Positions 16,701-25,681 of a stretch of DNA of 64,000 bases are shown here, piece after piece; position 1 is the stretch's first letter; each line of letters starts with the position of its first letter. The notes beneath the pieces are model-generated. The model was not told the DNA's origin. It worked only from the letters and a program-made list of their open reading frames with translations, and ran no database searches. The DNA comes from JBDOQU01 sp039839375. GTDB taxonomy: Bacteria; Pseudomonadota; Alphaproteobacteria; DSM-16000; Inquilinaceae. The DNA lies in contig NZ_JBDOQU010000013.1 in NCBI RefSeq assembly GCF_039839375.1, positions 1 through 64,000 of the forward strand, in the 5' to 3' direction. Position numbers and translations under genes: made by a program.

Positions 16701-19700
16701 ATGAGTATGAACAACGAAGAAGATATACCGCCGGAACTGGCCGACCTGTTATCGCGGATGGCGCTTCCCGACACGCCGCTTGCCTCTGCGGGGAGTGCAT
16801 CCGGCCAGCTTGATTTGATACGCACCTGGAAGAGATCTCAGGCTACCGCCGTCGTTGCAGGGCTTCAAACCGATCTGCGCTACCATGCCCATGTGATCCG
16901 GTTGGACTGGCTGCAACGGCTTGTGATCGCACAAGCTGATGGGCGGAAAAAGGTGAAGCGCAAAGACCTCTCACAAATGTTGAATGGAGGGATGAGCGCG
17001 GCTGGCGTCACTTTGATGGAAGACGGCATCGAAGGCTTCTTCGTAGAGTCCGTCCCGACTCAGAGAGGCGACGCTCTAATATTCGAAGGGCATTGGGAAG
17101 GTGCCGCCCAATACACTGAAACCGTAGTGCGCGCTTTCGAGGGGCTTCCCGAAGACCCGCTCAAATCTGCTGCGCTCAACACAGCATACGCTCTACTCCG
17201 GCTAAGCACCGCGCTGGTAGTCCGAAGTGGACTGCATCGTCGTTCGCTCAGCGCTGGCGAACCCAAGGGCGTCATCGCTCCCCCGTCAGACGAGGTCTTG
17301 CAACGGCTTGCTCGTCGCGTTCGTTTCACCGTCTCCGAACTGGAGACGCTAGGAATATCGCTGGCGGATTTGCAACCATATATTTTGCAGCCCGACCAGT
17401 ATGCCGAAGTACACAGATCACCGCCAGGCGGCAGTGCTCTCGACTATTTTCCACTGCTTGAAGTGGATGGCGGAATTATCGTCGCCAGTCCAGGTACAAT
17501 GTCGCTGGCCGTCCGAGCGACGCTACTCGATACGGCAAATCGGGGTGGTGTTGGCGATGCCCTCACTTCATACATGGCCGAGGTCCAAGAAGGCTTTGCC
17601 GTTTCAACTGGGTTCTTTCCCGGATCAGAACTTCGGCTCGGTCCGCTTGATAGGCACAACCTGCGCGCAACCGTCATTGGTATTGCGCCGGGCCGCTATC
17701 TCCATGTCGTGCAGGTGCTCCCTGATCTCGTCCAGTTTGCGATGGGCGGATTTGGCGGGAGGGCCGCGCTCAAGCCCGGAACTGACGCCGCGATTGTTGA
17801 TGAGGTGACCCGTTTTTGGACATTTCTCGCATCGCAGCCGGATAACCGGGAAAGTCTTACGGTTATCCTGCTTTCAGGTTGGGGCGGCACGATCGCGGTA
17901 AACCCCCAAATCGACGAGAATATAGCGCCATCTACCTGGCAGTTCATTCCTGTATCATTTGCCGATGCAGCGACCATGGGTGCATGCGAAGACGGGAAGC
18001 TGCGTGATCTCAGGAGAATATGCGATCAGTTGATCATCCTCGAACAGGCGGGGTATCAGGTTCAGAGCATGAACGGGTCGATCAATCTGTTCGGCAATTG
18101 GCGCACCACTGGGGGCAACTTCGTTCCCGAGCATTGGGACGCCGACCCACCTGCATTCCTCTATTTGCCGCTAGACGATCTTCTAAAGGTCCGCGCAGAA
18201 GGGGAAGAGAACCGTGACGTCCGTTCTGTCCCACGGCCCGATGGCACCTTTGAGGTCGTTCAGCGCTCTGAGTGGGGTCAGCATGCGCCACTAAAACCGA
18301 TCTATGGTAGTTTTCGCGCCATCGCCGAGGGCCGCCTTGCTGGCGTGATCACCCTCCAAGACCGGACATGGTGGGTTGAAGCCGTCGCGGCAAGCGAAAG
18401 CCGAGCGGTTCGCAAATGGCAGTACCAGATTTGGAACTCCGTCCTGCAATGGCTCGGAGCTTCGGCTGCGGGACTGATTTCCGCTTTCGGAGCAGAGCTT
18501 GCTCCCGCTTCCTGCGAAGTTCGGGTCGTATTGTCCGGGGTCGGTGAGCCTGAATTCGGGGATGAGGAACCGACAGGTGCACCGCTGGACCACATTGTCT
18601 TGACGCAAGCGCCCGATGGGGTCCGCGAGGTCCAAATCAACCAAGGCTGGCTTTACTTCCTCAAGCGAGCCGAGAATCACGCCGAGCTTGCGCTTGCGAC
18701 TGCTGTTGTAATGCAAATTGCCGCTGCAAGCGGTGGCAATCTGAGTGTGGAAGACATCGAAGCCCAAATTAGAATCGCCATTCCGTCCACCGATTGGCGA
18801 TATCTTCATGCGCAGAAAGTGAAATATCCACTGGACCGCCTGGCGGCGCTAGGCATCTTCCCTCAATTCAGACGCATCCCAAAATCGGCTGCGTCTTTGG
18901 TTCGTTGTGGCACTGTATGGAGGTTTTGGGACCGGACGAAGGGGCGCGAGCTTAATGACGAAGAACAGTGCCGCGACTTTCTGACCGCTTACTACGACTT
19001 CATTCTCACTGAGCTGATCGACCAAATTCGTCTGTTCAATCGCGAAGCGCTTCTGAAACTTGCGGCCACTCGTTATGTGTCCGCCCGGCTGGAACACGAC
19101 CTATGGAAGCGGACTATCCGCGCGATGCGGTCCATACATGGCAGCGAAATTGACGCCGACGCTTTGCAGCGCATTTCTGAGTTCAACGCCGTTCAACGCG
19201 CAGCGAAAACAATATGCGAGATTGGCGCTTGCGAGGCGACGGCGGAAGGTGGCGCGAAGCCCGCGCACGAAGACCTCGACGAAATGTTCGCGCGTGCGCT
19301 TCTGATCTTCGGGAACGGCCAGCTATATGCGACAATACGCGGAGGCCTCGTTAAGCCCCATCTCAAGATCAGCCCAGCAGGCGACTTGCTCAGCGACCGA
19401 TCGGTGTTCGAGAAGACTTTCGTACCTTCGAGTCAGCGGGCGCACACCAAAGCACTCAATGAAGCATCCAACGACTACCTCACGCGCTTTGAACCGGATG
19501 AGAAGCAGCCGGAAGACCTTCCTTGGAGCGCCGAATTCAAAAATGCCGTTTCCGCTGAGTTCAATTGCTCTCCCGAAGCGTTTGTCGATCTTCAACTAGC
19601 CCTGATTCAGCTTTGCGAGTCCTTAGGTAAAGGCATCCTGGTCATGCGGCGGTCCGAGTTGGCATCGTCGGTGACGGCGAACGAACAATTTCCCGACTGT

Positions 19701-20522
19701 AATATCTCGCTGCTGCTGGAGCGCCTGACCTTGCCGAGACGGGATGACTGGAAGGCTCGTCCCGAAGAATACAGCAACCGCGATCTGGAGCTTTGGCGAT
19801 TTGATCGCAGGTATTCCCTCATCAATCGCCCGCTACTCGCCATCACAAGCGACCCCGATCCAATGCTCGTCGTATCTCCGGCCTTCGTGAGTGACGCCAC
19901 GGTGTACCAAGTGGGCGGCATGCACTACGCGACCGTGCATAATGACGTCTTCTGGGATTCGAAAGAAGCGAGCGCTTACGCGGGGCAGCGGGCCAAAGAA
20001 ATTGGCGCCGAATTTGAGGACAAGGTCGCCAGCGTTCTCAATAATGTGGGATTTGTCGCAAGACCCCGTCAGAAAGTCACCGCTCTTCTTGAAGATGCCG
20101 TGGAGGGAGATTTAGGCGACGTTGATGTCTTTGCGATTGCTCCGACACGTACCGACGTTTTTGTTATAGAAGCAAAGAACCTGAAGCTCTGTCGCACTGA
20201 AGCCGAAGTGGCAGCTCGAATGACGGACTATGCGGGAAAAATGCGGCAAGATTCAAAAGGCCGTGAAAAGCCGGACAAGCTGCTCCGGCACATCCGGCGC
20301 GTTCAATATCTTCGCGAAAATGCTCAGAGACTTTGGAAGCGTCTGGGGCTACCAGAACAGCCTCGGATTCACGGCCTCATGGTAGTGGACGCTCCACAGC
20401 CCATGAATTTCTACATGCTTGAGGAAACCCCGGACGCCCATTCTTGCCCGCTCGGCGACCTGATCGAAACAGCAAACCGCATGATGCAGGATCAAGATTC
20501 CATCGCAAATACAGCGATATAG
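16701..20522 (+). CDS. Large protein with C-terminal PD-(D/E)XK-like nuclease motif, family unknown
   Basis: A protein of about 1273 residues that I cannot assign to a named family. The start could be ATG 16701, ATG 16707 or TTG 16692, and no strong ribosome site decides it. Near residues 1100-1160 there is a nuclease-like pattern: a glutamate helix (GAEFEDKVASVLNNVGF), an aspartate strand (GDVDVFAIAP) and VIEAKNLK, giving E...D...ExK as in PD-(D/E)XK enzymes of the Mrr/NERD type. The first 1000 residues show no transmembrane helix or P-loop. It stands alone beside a recombinase remnant and is visibly more AT-rich than its neighbours, which suggests transfer and possibly a defence role. Confidence 0.7.
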   Translation: MSMNNEEDIPPELADLLSRMALPDTPLASAGSASGQLDLIRTWKRSQATAVVAGLQTDLRYHAHVIRLDWLQRLVIAQADGRKKVKRKDLSQMLNGGMSAAGVTLMEDGIEGFFVESVPTQRGDALIFEGHWEGAAQYTETVVRAFEGLPEDPLKSAALNTAYALLRLSTALVVRSGLHRRSLSAGEPKGVIAPPSDEVLQRLARRVRFTVSELETLGISLADLQPYILQPDQYAEVHRSPPGGSALDYFPLLEVDGGIIVASPGTMSLAVRATLLDTANRGGVGDALTSYMAEVQEGFAVSTGFFPGSELRLGPLDRHNLRATVIGIAPGRYLHVVQVLPDLVQFAMGGFGGRAALKPGTDAAIVDEVTRFWTFLASQPDNRESLTVILLSGWGGTIAVNPQIDENIAPSTWQFIPVSFADAATMGACEDGKLRDLRRICDQLIILEQAGYQVQSMNGSINLFGNWRTTGGNFVPEHWDADPPAFLYLPLDDLLKVRAEGEENRDVRSVPRPDGTFEVVQRSEWGQHAPLKPIYGSFRAIAEGRLAGVITLQDRTWWVEAVAASESRAVRKWQYQIWNSVLQWLGASAAGLISAFGAELAPASCEVRVVLSGVGEPEFGDEEPTGAPLDHIVLTQAPDGVREVQINQGWLYFLKRAENHAELALATAVVMQIAAASGGNLSVEDIEAQIRIAIPSTDWRYLHAQKVKYPLDRLAALGIFPQFRRIPKSAASLVRCGTVWRFWDRTKGRELNDEEQCRDFLTAYYDFILTELIDQIRLFNREALLKLAATRYVSARLEHDLWKRTIRAMRSIHGSEIDADALQRISEFNAVQRAAKTICEIGACEATAEGGAKPAHEDLDEMFARALLIFGNGQLYATIRGGLVKPHLKISPAGDLLSDRSVFEKTFVPSSQRAHTKALNEASNDYLTRFEPDEKQPEDLPWSAEFKNAVSAEFNCSPEAFVDLQLALIQLCESLGKGILVMRRSELASSVTANEQFPDCNISLLLERLTLPRRDDWKARPEEYSNRDLELWRFDRRYSLINRPLLAITSDPDPMLVVSPAFVSDATVYQVGGMHYATVHNDVFWDSKEASAYAGQRAKEIGAEFEDKVASVLNNVGFVARPRQKVTALLEDAVEGDLGDVDVFAIAPTRTDVFVIEAKNLKLCRTEAEVAARMTDYAGKMRQDSKGREKPDKLLRHIRRVQYLRENAQRLWKRLGLPEQPRIHGLMVVDAPQPMNFYMLEETPDAHSCPLGDLIETANRMMQDQDSIANTAI

Positions 20523-20552
20523 CGGTTCCCAGCTTCATCCTCTCCGGTGCCT

Positions 20553-21716
20553 CTACTCCGCGAGCTTGCGCATTTCGGCGATCAGGTCGCTCTTGCCCTC
20601 GAAGCCGATGCCGGGGAGATCCGGCATCACGATATGGCCGTCCTCCACCCGGACACCGTCGGGGAAGCCGCCATAGGGCTGGAACAGGTCCGGGTAGCTC
20701 TCATTGCCGCCCAGCCCCAGCCCGGCGGCGATGTTGAGCGACATCTGGTGGCCGCCATGGGGAATGCAGCGCTCGGGCGACCAGCCGAACTGCGCCAGCA
20801 CGTCGAGCGTGCGGAGATATTCCACCAGCCCGTAGGACAGGGCGCAGTCGAACTGGAGCCAGTCCCGGTCCGGCCGCATCCCGCCATAGCGCAGCAGGTT
20901 GCGCGCATCCTGGTGGGAGAAGAGGTTCTCCCCCGTCGCCATCGGCCCCGGATAGAATTCCGACAGGGCGGCCTGGAGCGCGTAGTCCAGCGGATCGCCC
21001 GCCTCCTCGTACCAGAAGAGCGGATAGTCGCGGAGCATCTTGGCGTAGGCGATCGCCCTTTCCAGCCCAAACCGGCCGTTGGCGTCCACCGCCAGCCGCG
21101 CCTGGCTGCCGATCTCCTCCAGCACCGCCTCGATCCTCCGGCGATCCTCCTCGATCGGCGCGCCGCCGATCTTCATCTTCACGACGTTGTAGCCGCGGTC
21201 GAGATAGCCGCGCATCTCCGCCCTGAGCGCCGCATCGTCCTTGCCGGGATAGTAGTAGCCGCCGGCGGCATAAACGAAGACCCGCGGGTCGGCCTCCCGC
21301 CCGTGCCGTTCGGCCAGCAGCCGGAAGAGCGGCTTTCCGGCGATCTTGGCGGTCGCGTCCCAGACCGCCATGTCCAGCGTGCCGACCGCAACGGACCGTT
21401 CGCCATGTCCGCCCGGCTTCTCGTTCGCCATCATCGCGGCCCAGATCCGGGCCGGGTCCAGGTTCGTCCCCTCATCGTCCAGCAGCGTCTCGGGCGCGGC
21501 CTCCAGGATGCGGTCGCGGAACCGCTCGCGGATCAGCCCGCCCTGCCCGTAGCGGCCGTTGGAGTTGAAGCCGTAGCCGACGACCCGCCGCCCGTCGCGC
21601 ACCACGTCGGTCACGATCGCGACGAGGCTCGCCGTCATACGCGAGAAATCGATATAGGCGTTGCGGATGGGCGATGCGATGGGCTTGGTGACTTCGAGGA
21701 CTTCGACGATGCGCAT
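20553..21716 (-). CDS. tarD: D(-)-tartrate dehydratase
   Basis: A 387-residue member of the enolase superfamily, very close to the characterised D-tartrate dehydratase type that converts D-tartrate to oxaloacetate. The lysine pair is in YNVVKMKIGG (near residue 184). The Mg ligands are in LAVDANGRF, FWYEEAGDP and ATGENLF. The acid/base histidine is in RCIPHGGHQMSLN. VVGYGFNSNGRYGQGGLIRERF is the subgroup-specific loop. The frame extends upstream to 22235 through the opposite LysR gene, so the ATG at 21716 is used. The adjacent divergent LysR gene is the likely regulator. Confidence 0.9.
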   Translation of the reverse strand: MRIVEVLEVTKPIASPIRNAYIDFSRMTASLVAIVTDVVRDGRRVVGYGFNSNGRYGQGGLIRERFRDRILEAAPETLLDDEGTNLDPARIWAAMMANEKPGGHGERSVAVGTLDMAVWDATAKIAGKPLFRLLAERHGREADPRVFVYAAGGYYYPGKDDAALRAEMRGYLDRGYNVVKMKIGGAPIEEDRRRIEAVLEEIGSQARLAVDANGRFGLERAIAYAKMLRDYPLFWYEEAGDPLDYALQAALSEFYPGPMATGENLFSHQDARNLLRYGGMRPDRDWLQFDCALSYGLVEYLRTLDVLAQFGWSPERCIPHGGHQMSLNIAAGLGLGGNESYPDLFQPYGGFPDGVRVEDGHIVMPDLPGIGFEGKSDLIAEMRKLAE

Positions 21717-21849
21717 CTGGTCTATGCTCCGGCTCAAATGATCGGCCGGAGGGTATTGCCGGCTGACCTGAAGGGCCAATGCCGATTGCGGAACCCGCCA
21801 TGCGCATCGGGCATCGCAGAGGAAACGGGAACGGAGGAAACCGGGGCGG

Positions 21850-22749
21850 ATGGAACTGACCTGGCTTGAGGATTTCGCCGCGCTGGCGCGGACCGGGAAC
21901 TTCTCCCGCGCGGCGGAGGCGCGGAACGTCACGCAGCCGGCCTTCAGCCGCAGGATCCGCGCGCTGGAGGATTGGATCGGCGCGCCGCTGTTCCTCCGCA
22001 CGCCGCGCGGCGTCTCGCTGACCCCGGCCGGCGAACATTTCCGGCCGCGCGCGGAGGCGCTGGCGCGGGACCTCCACCAGCTCCGCCGGGAGACGCTGGA
22101 CGTCGCCGGCCGGGAGAGCGCCGCCCTCTCCTTCGCCGCGACGCACGCCCTCTCCTTCACCTTCTTCCCCCGATGGATCAGGGAACAGGGCCAGGCGGCG
22201 TCATCCGGCGCGCTCAACCTCATCTCCGACAGCATGCAGGCCTGCGAGCAGGTGATGCTGCGCGGAGAGGCGCAGTTCCTGCTATGCCACCATCACGAGA
22301 GCGCACCCTGCCGGCTGGACCCGGAGCGGTTCGCCAGCGCCGTCGTGGCGACGGATGTTCTGCTGCCGCTCAGCGCCCCCGACGGTGAGGGCCGCCCGCT
22401 CTGGCCGCTGACCGGCAAGCCGGGCGCGCCCGCGCGGCGGCTGGCCTACAGCCCGGAATCCGGCCTCGGCCGCATCGTCGCGGCGAACCGCCCGTCAGGG
22501 GGCGACGCCTGGCCGGAGCCGGCCTTCATCTCCCACCTCGCCGCCACCCTGCTGTCGATGGCGCGCGCCGGCGAAGGCGTCGCCTGGCTGCCCCGCACGC
22601 TCGCGGAACACGATCTGGAAACCGGCCATCTCGTGGAGGCCGGCGACGAAACCCTCCACATCCCCCTGCAAATCCGCCTCTTCCGCCCCATCGCAAGGCA
22701 AAGCGCCACGGCGGAGGCGCTGTGGGAGGCGGTGGTGGAGGCATCATAG
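21850..22749 (+). CDS. LysR family transcriptional regulator
   Basis: A 299-residue LysR-type regulator. The N-terminal helix-turn-helix (residues about 1-60) reads MELTWLEDFAALARTGNFSRAAEARNVTQPAFSRRIRALEDWIG. The effector domain spans about 90-295. It is divergent from tarD with 133 nt between the starts, the usual layout for a LysR regulator and its catabolic target, so control by tartrate or a product is a reasonable inference. It converges with the RhuM-family gene 21 nt away. Confidence 0.92.
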   Translation: MELTWLEDFAALARTGNFSRAAEARNVTQPAFSRRIRALEDWIGAPLFLRTPRGVSLTPAGEHFRPRAEALARDLHQLRRETLDVAGRESAALSFAATHALSFTFFPRWIREQGQAASSGALNLISDSMQACEQVMLRGEAQFLLCHHHESAPCRLDPERFASAVVATDVLLPLSAPDGEGRPLWPLTGKPGAPARRLAYSPESGLGRIVAANRPSGGDAWPEPAFISHLAATLLSMARAGEGVAWLPRTLAEHDLETGHLVEAGDETLHIPLQIRLFRPIARQSATAEALWEAVVEAS

Positions 22750-22770
22750 GCCTCTGCCACCTTTCATCTT

Positions 22771-23820
22771 CTACCGGCGCGGCGTCTTCGGAAGCTTTTT
22801 CGCTTCTTTCGCCAAGGCTGCGATGCGTTCGTCAGCTTCCTGTTGACGCTCAAGTTTTCGCCGCCGATCGAATTCCTCATATTGCGCTTCAGCAAGGCGC
22901 TTTGCGTCGGAGGCTTTCATGGAGCCGCCGGATCGCAAGACGGCTCGCCCAAGCTGGCGCAACTGCTGGTCCAGAAGGGTTTGGGCATCCTGCATCACCA
23001 CAAGCCTGCCCATATCGAGTTGGTCCTCGAATATGTCGAGCAGGATTGTGGTAAGGCGATTCAGCTCCCTGATCTCCGCCTCGGCAAGGTAGTTCTTTGA
23101 GACGGTAACATCAGCTTTTCTGATGTGGTCGTTTTGCCAAGTATGCAAACCCATGTTCTCGGATTCATGGTTTGCTCTGAGGGCGACAATTTCCGCTGGC
23201 GTTTGGGATGTAACCGCATAGACCAGCTTGGCTTGCGTCCGCTGGTAGAACTCACGCGCGGCTTCGGTAGTGCCATTATAGTCCTGGCACATGGCGCAAA
23301 TTCTGCGCAACTCACGGTACACATTCGCTTCGTCGGAGCGAATATCACGGATTATCTCGCGTAGCTCAGCTACCCGGTCGATATTTTCAGGCTGCTTGAG
23401 GCGAGGGGCGTCCACCACGAAGCCTTTCCTCGCGAATTGGACCAGCACCCCCGTCGCCCATCGGCGAAACATGGTCGCCTGCGTCGAGGATACGCGGTAG
23501 CCAACGGAGATCACAACATCGAGATTATAGACAGTCGCTGGCCGACCTGTGGTTGTTTGCACTTTTTGCAAAGAAGTCGATTCGTCCAGTTCGCCTTCCT
23601 CGAACACGTTGGCGATATGTCGCGACACCGTCGAGACATCACGGCCAAAGAGTTGGCCGATTTGCGCCTGTGACATCCAAAGAGTCTCACCCTCATAGCG
23701 GATGTCGAGTTGCAGTCCCTTATCGGCTCCATAGACGAGGAACCGGTCGCCGGTCTCTACGTCTTCCACCAGATGCACAGGCTCACTTTCATCGGCAGTC
23801 ATCAAGGTCGTCCGACTCAT
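22771..23820 (-). CDS. RhuM family protein
   Basis: A protein of about 349 residues similar to the RhuM 'virulence protein' family found on pathogenicity and defence islands; its biochemical role is unsettled. Characteristic parts are YEGETLWMSQAQIGQLFGRDVSTVSRHI (near 40-70), GRPATVYNLDVVISVGYRVSS, and FRRWATGVLVQFARKGFVVD. The C-terminal third is charged and coiled-coil-like. Start: ATG at 23820 (MSRTTLM) is preferred over GTG 23859, because a good -10 hexamer TATAAT lies at 23834-23839, between the two. It sits just outside the tRNA fragment that begins the integrated element. Confidence 0.8.
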   Translation of the reverse strand: MSRTTLMTADESEPVHLVEDVETGDRFLVYGADKGLQLDIRYEGETLWMSQAQIGQLFGRDVSTVSRHIANVFEEGELDESTSLQKVQTTTGRPATVYNLDVVISVGYRVSSTQATMFRRWATGVLVQFARKGFVVDAPRLKQPENIDRVAELREIIRDIRSDEANVYRELRRICAMCQDYNGTTEAAREFYQRTQAKLVYAVTSQTPAEIVALRANHESENMGLHTWQNDHIRKADVTVSKNYLAEAEIRELNRLTTILLDIFEDQLDMGRLVVMQDAQTLLDQQLRQLGRAVLRSGGSMKASDAKRLAEAQYEEFDRRRKLERQQEADERIAALAKEAKKLPKTPRR

Positions 23821-24032
23821 TTGAAAGAGAACATTATAGCAACTTTCACAGCCGGACACTCGTCCAACCTCTGTATCTGCTCCCGGATGCTAAGGAATCT
23901 CGATCGCCCCCATGCGGCTGAACGACTGCGCGTTCATTTGATTGCCGTCGGCGATAAGCGACTCAGTGCACCGGAACTGTGCCAAAAACACCGCAGATGA
24001 GGGAGCGAATTTTGCTAAGTCTCTGAAAAGAC

Positions 24033-24077
24033 TGGCGGACCCGACAGGATTCGAACCTGTGACCTCTGCCTTCGGAG
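24033..24077 (-). other. tRNA-Arg(CCG) 3' fragment, element attachment site
   Basis: Read on the minus strand, 45 nt match a tRNA 3' half: an anticodon loop with CCG, the anticodon 3' stem, a TpsiC arm (ACAGG-TTCGAAT-CCTGT) and an acceptor end closing with CCA. The sequence on the 5' side (24078 onward) is not tRNA-like, so this is a duplicated fragment and not a working gene. A tyrosine integrase starts 180 nt away and reads into the element, as expected for an att site made by integration into the tRNA 3' end. Confidence 0.85.
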
Positions 24078-24110
24078 CAATTTAGACTGTCCATCCGAAT
24101 AACGCGATAG

Positions 24111-24231
24111 GGCACGCTATGGCACGCTATCTAGCTGAAAACACTGGACTTCCCGAGAAAGGGGCATCACGTTCCTATCCGAAATTACGCTGCGATTTCC
24201 GCCCGCGTGCTTACGTGGTGCTTACGCGAGA
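24111..24231. repeat. Short direct repeats between att fragment and integrase
   Basis: GGCACGCTAT occurs twice in tandem at about 24112-24131, and GTGCTTACG twice at about 24209-24227. Short direct repeats between an att site and its integrase are usual places for integrase arm-type or excisionase binding. That function is inferred only from position. Confidence 0.45.
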
Positions 24232-24257
24232 GGTCGGCGTCAAGCGGAGAGAACGTG

Positions 24258-25610
24258 ATGGCTAAGATCACCAAGCGGGTCGTCGATGCCGCCGAGGCCC
24301 GGAAGAAGGATTACGTCCTCTGGGATGACGAACTACCGGGTTTCGGTCTCCGCGTCTTCACGTCCGGCAAGCGGAGTTACGTCATCCAGTATCGTGCGAG
24401 CGGCCGCTCACGCCGCTACACGATCGGCCTCCACGGCGTCTGGACGCCCGAAACTGCCCGTCAGGAGGCGAAGGTCCAGTTTGGAAAGGTCGCCCAGGGT
24501 GACAATCCCGCCGAAGAACGGCAGCTCGATCACAAGGCCATCACCGTCAAGGAACTGTGTACCCTCTATATCGCCGATCTTGAGGCCGGCCTCATTCTCG
24601 GGAAGGGCGGGCGGCCAAAAAAGCCAACGACCGCCAGCACCGACACCGGTCGCATCCATCGGCACATCATCCCGCTGATCGGCACGCGCAGGGTGAAGGA
24701 TCTCACCAAGGCCGACATCAACAAGGTCATGAAGGACATCATGGCCGGGAAGACGCGCGCTTCCGTCAAAACAAAGAAGCTGCGCGGCAGGGCCATCGTG
24801 CGCGGCGGAGCTGGAACAGCGACCAGAACGGTCGGGCTGCTCGGCGGCATCCTCACTTACGCCATCGAGGCTGGCATCATTGAACACAACCCCGCCCACG
24901 GCCTCCGCAAGCCGAAGGACAGAGTGCGCGACCGTCGGCTCACCGAGGCGGAATACCGCATCCTCGGCCAGATGCTCAGGACAGCTGCCGTAAATGAGAA
25001 ATATGCGATGACCGTGGACATCATCCGCCAGATCGCCCTGACCGGCTGCCGCCGCAGCGAGATGATAAGGCTGATGTGGACGGAGGCCGATACGGATTCC
25101 AGTTGCCTGCGCCTAGTCGAGAGCAAGGAAGGCGCCTCGATCCGTCCGATCGGTCTGCCCGTGATCGAATATCTGGAGGAGAGGAGGAAGCATCGCACCG
25201 GCACATACGTGTTTCCAGGCCCGCGAGCGGATGATGGTGCGTTCGGCGGTTTCGCCAACCATTGGGAACAGATCTTCGCCAATTCTCCGCTATCGGACGT
25301 GACGCCGCATGTCCTCCGTCACAGCTTCGCAAGTATCGCGAACGATCTCGGGTTCACCGAAATTACGATCGCGGCGCTAGTTGGCCATGCCAAGGGCTCG
25401 GTTACGAGCAAGTACATTCATTCGCTCGACACGGCGCTGATTATGGCCGCGGACACTATCTCTGGGTATATCCAGGGACTACTCGACGGCATCGAGTTCA
25501 AACAGACCGCCTATGCGCTCGATCGTGACTCCCGCAAGGCAGCGCTGGCAAGCTTCCTGGCCGAGGCGGCCGTGGAGCCGGAAGGCGAAGCCCAACGTCT
25601 GGCAGCCTAA
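24258..25610 (+). CDS. int: Tyrosine-type site-specific integrase
   Basis: A 450-residue phage-type integrase. An N-terminal DUF4102-like arm domain (LWDDELPGFGLRVFTSGKRSYVIQY) is followed by a core-binding domain (about 100-240) and the catalytic domain. Catalytic residues are visible: Arg in TGCRRSEMIRL, the HxLRH box in PHVLRHSFAS, the later His in LVGHAKG, and the Tyr in TSKYIHS. The ATG at 24258 is preferred over an upstream start at 24207. Its position next to the tRNA-Arg fragment identifies it as the integrase of the element to the right. Confidence 0.95.
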   Translation: MAKITKRVVDAAEARKKDYVLWDDELPGFGLRVFTSGKRSYVIQYRASGRSRRYTIGLHGVWTPETARQEAKVQFGKVAQGDNPAEERQLDHKAITVKELCTLYIADLEAGLILGKGGRPKKPTTASTDTGRIHRHIIPLIGTRRVKDLTKADINKVMKDIMAGKTRASVKTKKLRGRAIVRGGAGTATRTVGLLGGILTYAIEAGIIEHNPAHGLRKPKDRVRDRRLTEAEYRILGQMLRTAAVNEKYAMTVDIIRQIALTGCRRSEMIRLMWTEADTDSSCLRLVESKEGASIRPIGLPVIEYLEERRKHRTGTYVFPGPRADDGAFGGFANHWEQIFANSPLSDVTPHVLRHSFASIANDLGFTEITIAALVGHAKGSVTSKYIHSLDTALIMAADTISGYIQGLLDGIEFKQTAYALDRDSRKAALASFLAEAAVEPEGEAQRLAA

Positions 25611-25629
25611 AGCGAGCGGCGGTCGGTTC

Positions 25630-25651
25630 GTTGACGGGAATGCCCGTCAAC
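25630..25651. terminator. Hairpin between convergent int and qatD
   Basis: A perfect 9-bp stem, GTTGACGGG with CCCGTCAAC, around a 4-nt loop, in the 71-nt gap between two convergent genes. No clear T tract follows, so a bidirectional terminator is likely but not certain. Confidence 0.5.
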
Positions 25652-25681
25652 GGCAGCAAGCCAATCAGCGGCTATGCTATC

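Noticed and set aside
20553..22235. A 560-residue version of TarD
   Set aside because: The extra 173 residues run through the opposite LysR gene and its promoter; homology to the dehydratase begins at the ATG at 21716.
24033..24077. A working tRNA-Arg gene
   Set aside because: Only the 3' half is present; the D arm, the 5' acceptor strand and the 5' anticodon stem are missing on the right side.
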